From Megaleporinus macrocephalus (Eukaryota > Chordata > Actinopteri > Characiformes > Anostomidae): 64,000 nt of DNA. Numbering within the stretch: the first letter of the stretch is position 1; every line of letters starts with the position of its first letter. The notes beneath the pieces were generated by a model. It was given only the letters and a program-made list of their open reading frames with translations. It had not been told where the DNA came from and searched no databases. Both the position numbers and the translations under genes were made by a program. Of this stretch, positions 62,176 to 64,000 are shown piece after piece. The DNA lies in NCBI GenBank assembly GCA_021613375.1, contig CM038720.1, positions 12,927,962-12,991,961 of the forward strand, in the 5' to 3' direction.

Positions 62176-62715
62176 GACTGTTGAAACCGCTGTGGTGCGA
62201 ACAAACATTGTACATTGTCAATTGAATACGTCGACCATGTTACGTGCATCAATAGCTCTGTGTACAAGACAGTTCTGTACATGTGTGTATACGCACTTTA
62301 CTTCTTACATGGAAGTGGTTCACTTTTTTATATTGCATGTCTGTTAGAAGCCTAATGCCAGTAATGAGATTTAATAGTGGAATATTAATATTAAATTTCA
62401 TGCATTGATATATGTAAATTTTCTCAAAACTATTAAAAGAGATAAATAAGTATTTTGAAGCTCAAACAGAGGTAAACTGGCCCTGCCTTGAAAGAGACAC
62501 TAATCGTTGTCTCCCTTCTTCATTGATCCACAGTGGTTCACGGTGCTGCCCAGCCTGTGTACCACACGCTGTCGACCTAGATAACCCCTAGGTCTGGCGC
62601 TGGCAACACCTGCAGTAAGGTATCGTTGGGTACCAGTACAGAATTCCAGGCACCGGAATCGGTTCAAATCCTCAAATCTAGCACTGTCAAAACTAAGCAC
62701 TGTCTAAAACGCTCA
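62176..62715. other. Intronic DNA, nothing recognised
   Basis: No supported feature. Confidence 0.45.
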
Positions 62716-62723
62716 GAATCTAC

Positions 62724-63235
62724 TAGGGCTGGGTATCACCACAGATTTCCTGGATCGATTCGATCCCGATTCACAAGGTCCCAATTCAATTCGATTTTCG
62801 ATTCGATTCAATTCAATATCGATTCATTTAGGGATATTTCAGTTACAATAATATGTTTTGTTTGAATATGAAAAGAGATTTTCAGAGAACTAATGTGGTA
62901 AATGTACAGGGAACACTCAACCTACCATTACTAAAAACATTAGTGTTTATATGTTTATATACCGTCCTGGTTTCTGAATCCAAAATGTAGCCAAACATCT
63001 GCTTTCAAGTTCTGGGCCGCCTTTACTTGTGCTCTAGCCATTCTTTACTGATGTGCGATCCCAGCCAGATCTCGGTGTGCGAAAAACAATAGCTGATCAC
63101 GCGAGACCAGGGGGTGGGGGGAGGTGTTGGAATGCTAATTTTAAAGGTCGATCTCGGGTTTATACGAATCGATATCGGATTATTCAAATGAAGATCGATT
63201 TGAATCGAAAAATCGATTTTTTAAACACACCCCTA
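62724..63235. mobile_element. hAT-type miniature element with perfect 8-bp target duplication
   Basis: Left end tagggctgggtatcac and right end acacacccct followed by A are inverted repeats, bracketed by identical GAATCTAC at 62716-62723 and 63236-63243. Inner arms are rich in ATCGATTCGAT-type palindromes (cgattcgatcccgattc, gaatcgaaaaatcgatttt). 512 bp, no transposase. Confidence 0.9.
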
Positions 63236-63329
63236 GAATCTACTGAAGTAGAACCAACTTCTAAGACTGGTCTTTGGAGGAGTGGAAAAATATCCCTGTG
63301 GGTTTCTTTGAAGAACCGGAAGCGAACAG

Positions 63330-63442
63330 TAAAGAACAGAAGCTGTTCAGCAATTCTTGATGCTGTATCTTGTCGCTATCCAAAGAAAAACATCTCCAGA
63401 ATGCAATCAAAAACCTTCTTGACTTTCAATGTAAGTTAATGA
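63330..63442 (-). repeat. Short dispersed repeat, copy 3 (partial)
   Basis: cttgtcgctatccaaagaaa and gactttcaatgtaagttaat parallel motifs in 3602-3830 and 7859-8040, rearranged. Confidence 0.45.
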
Positions 63443-63767
63443 GAAGTTATCTCTCTCAAAGCTGTAAGGTAGAACTGTTGGAAATATATAGAAAACTCAA
63501 CATTTTAAAAAAAAATAGGGGTACTTGGTTTTTATTGGCCAGCCCTGGTTTGTGTGTTGTGGTTTTTATTCCAGCATAATCTGTGCTGAGCAGCTGTTTG
63601 AAGTGGAATTGACATAAATTAACGCTGACCTCAGACTTTTGTCCAGTGCTGCACTTCACTGAAATCATTTCAAACGTGCTTTCACACTTTTGGTGTGGGT
63701 TCACTTTGTTAAGTCGTTTTATTGTTTGTCGGAGTTTTTAACGGTGCTTGTGTTTTGTCTTTTGCAG
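63443..63767. other. Intronic DNA up to the exon D acceptor
   Basis: No repeat recognised. The last 40 bases are T-rich and end in TTTTGCAG. Confidence 0.5.
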
Positions 63768-63943
63768 GGAGAGGCACATCGGGCGATTTTCACACCACGG
63801 TGTCACTGGGCAGTCTGCTGGATGACCAGCACTGGCACCACATTAGCATCGAGCGGCTCCGCGGACACGTCAACTTCACGGTGGACAAAAATACACAGCG
63901 GCTCCAGCTCCCCGAGCACCAGAGTCACTTTGAGATTAACGAG
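63768..63943 (+). CDS. cntnap5: cntnap5-like exon D: laminin G domain 1, central part
   Basis: A 176-nt exon after a strong pyrimidine tract and TTTTGCAG ending at 63767. The donor is GTGTGC from 63944, a weaker but acceptable site, and the frame stops shortly after it (TGA at 63956). Two bases complete the glycine begun in exon C. The following 58 residues run from [12 protein letters not shown] to [26 protein letters not shown] and [12 protein letters not shown] match laminin G 1 of CNTNAP4/5, and NFT is a potential N-glycosylation site. The exon ends in phase 0 just where family members continue with a FGGIP block, which must lie downstream of the window. The 44.7-kb gap between C and D shows no other exon. 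Confidence 0.92.
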
Positions 63944-64000
63944 GTGTGCTGCCACTGACCTGCTTCACACTCCTGCCCACTGCCCCTGCTCATAAACAGC

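Overview
The window is vertebrate nuclear DNA, most likely from a teleost fish. The only host gene I can support is one plus-strand gene of the contactin-associated protein (CASPR/CNTNAP) family. Four exons are visible at 7088-7281, 12706-12853, 18910-19101 and 63768-63943. All have AG acceptors and GT donors, their phases agree (0 after exon A, 1 after B, 1 after C, 0 after D), and they join into 236 uninterrupted codons. They encode most of the F5/8C discoidin domain and the first part of laminin G domain 1. The residues fit CNTNAP5 best, with CNTNAP4 the next candidate. The signal peptide exons and the rest of the ectodomain and membrane anchor lie outside the window. The teleost inference rests on the repeat types: Tc1/mariner derivatives, hAT miniature elements, tRNA-derived SINEs and L2/CR1-like LINEs with (TTGAATC)n tails.

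Layout. 1-7087: intron with a decayed Tc1-like transposon (1070-2154), AT microsatellites and repeat relics. 7.3-19 kb: two introns of 5.4 and 6.1 kb with miniature Tc1/mariner elements, GC-richer non-repetitive stretches, and a 31-bp minisatellite carrying many CCAAT boxes. 19.1-63.8 kb: one 44.7-kb intron full of repeats. It holds a long-hairpin element (20.98-21.43), three hAT-type elements with perfect 8-bp target duplications (25.36-26.06, 31.62-32.14, 62.72-63.24), a fourth hAT-type element with an imperfect one (46.12-46.59), and a Tc1 relic split by a 52-bp minisatellite. It also holds a 3.66-kb array of 46-bp units, a 20-bp array with higher-order structure, a 36-bp array and a stack of nested DNA transposons at 51.46-52.90.

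The most unusual structure is a pair of inverted copies of one composite repeat, at about 43.35-45.00 and 57.01-62.18 kb. A DNA-transposon-like module carries a short ORF on the side away from its LINE. An L2/CR1-type LINE sits in it at the same site in both copies. The 57-62 kb copy keeps a nearly full LINE with endonuclease and reverse transcriptase, itself interrupted by a second, antisense LINE. The 43-45 kb copy has lost the LINE's 5' part.

No bacterial, CRISPR or viral system is present. Most open frames are microsatellite translations or shadows. Apart from the cntnap exons, the protein-coding sequence is transposon-derived and mostly broken. Family names for repeats come from recognition by eye; no database search was run.
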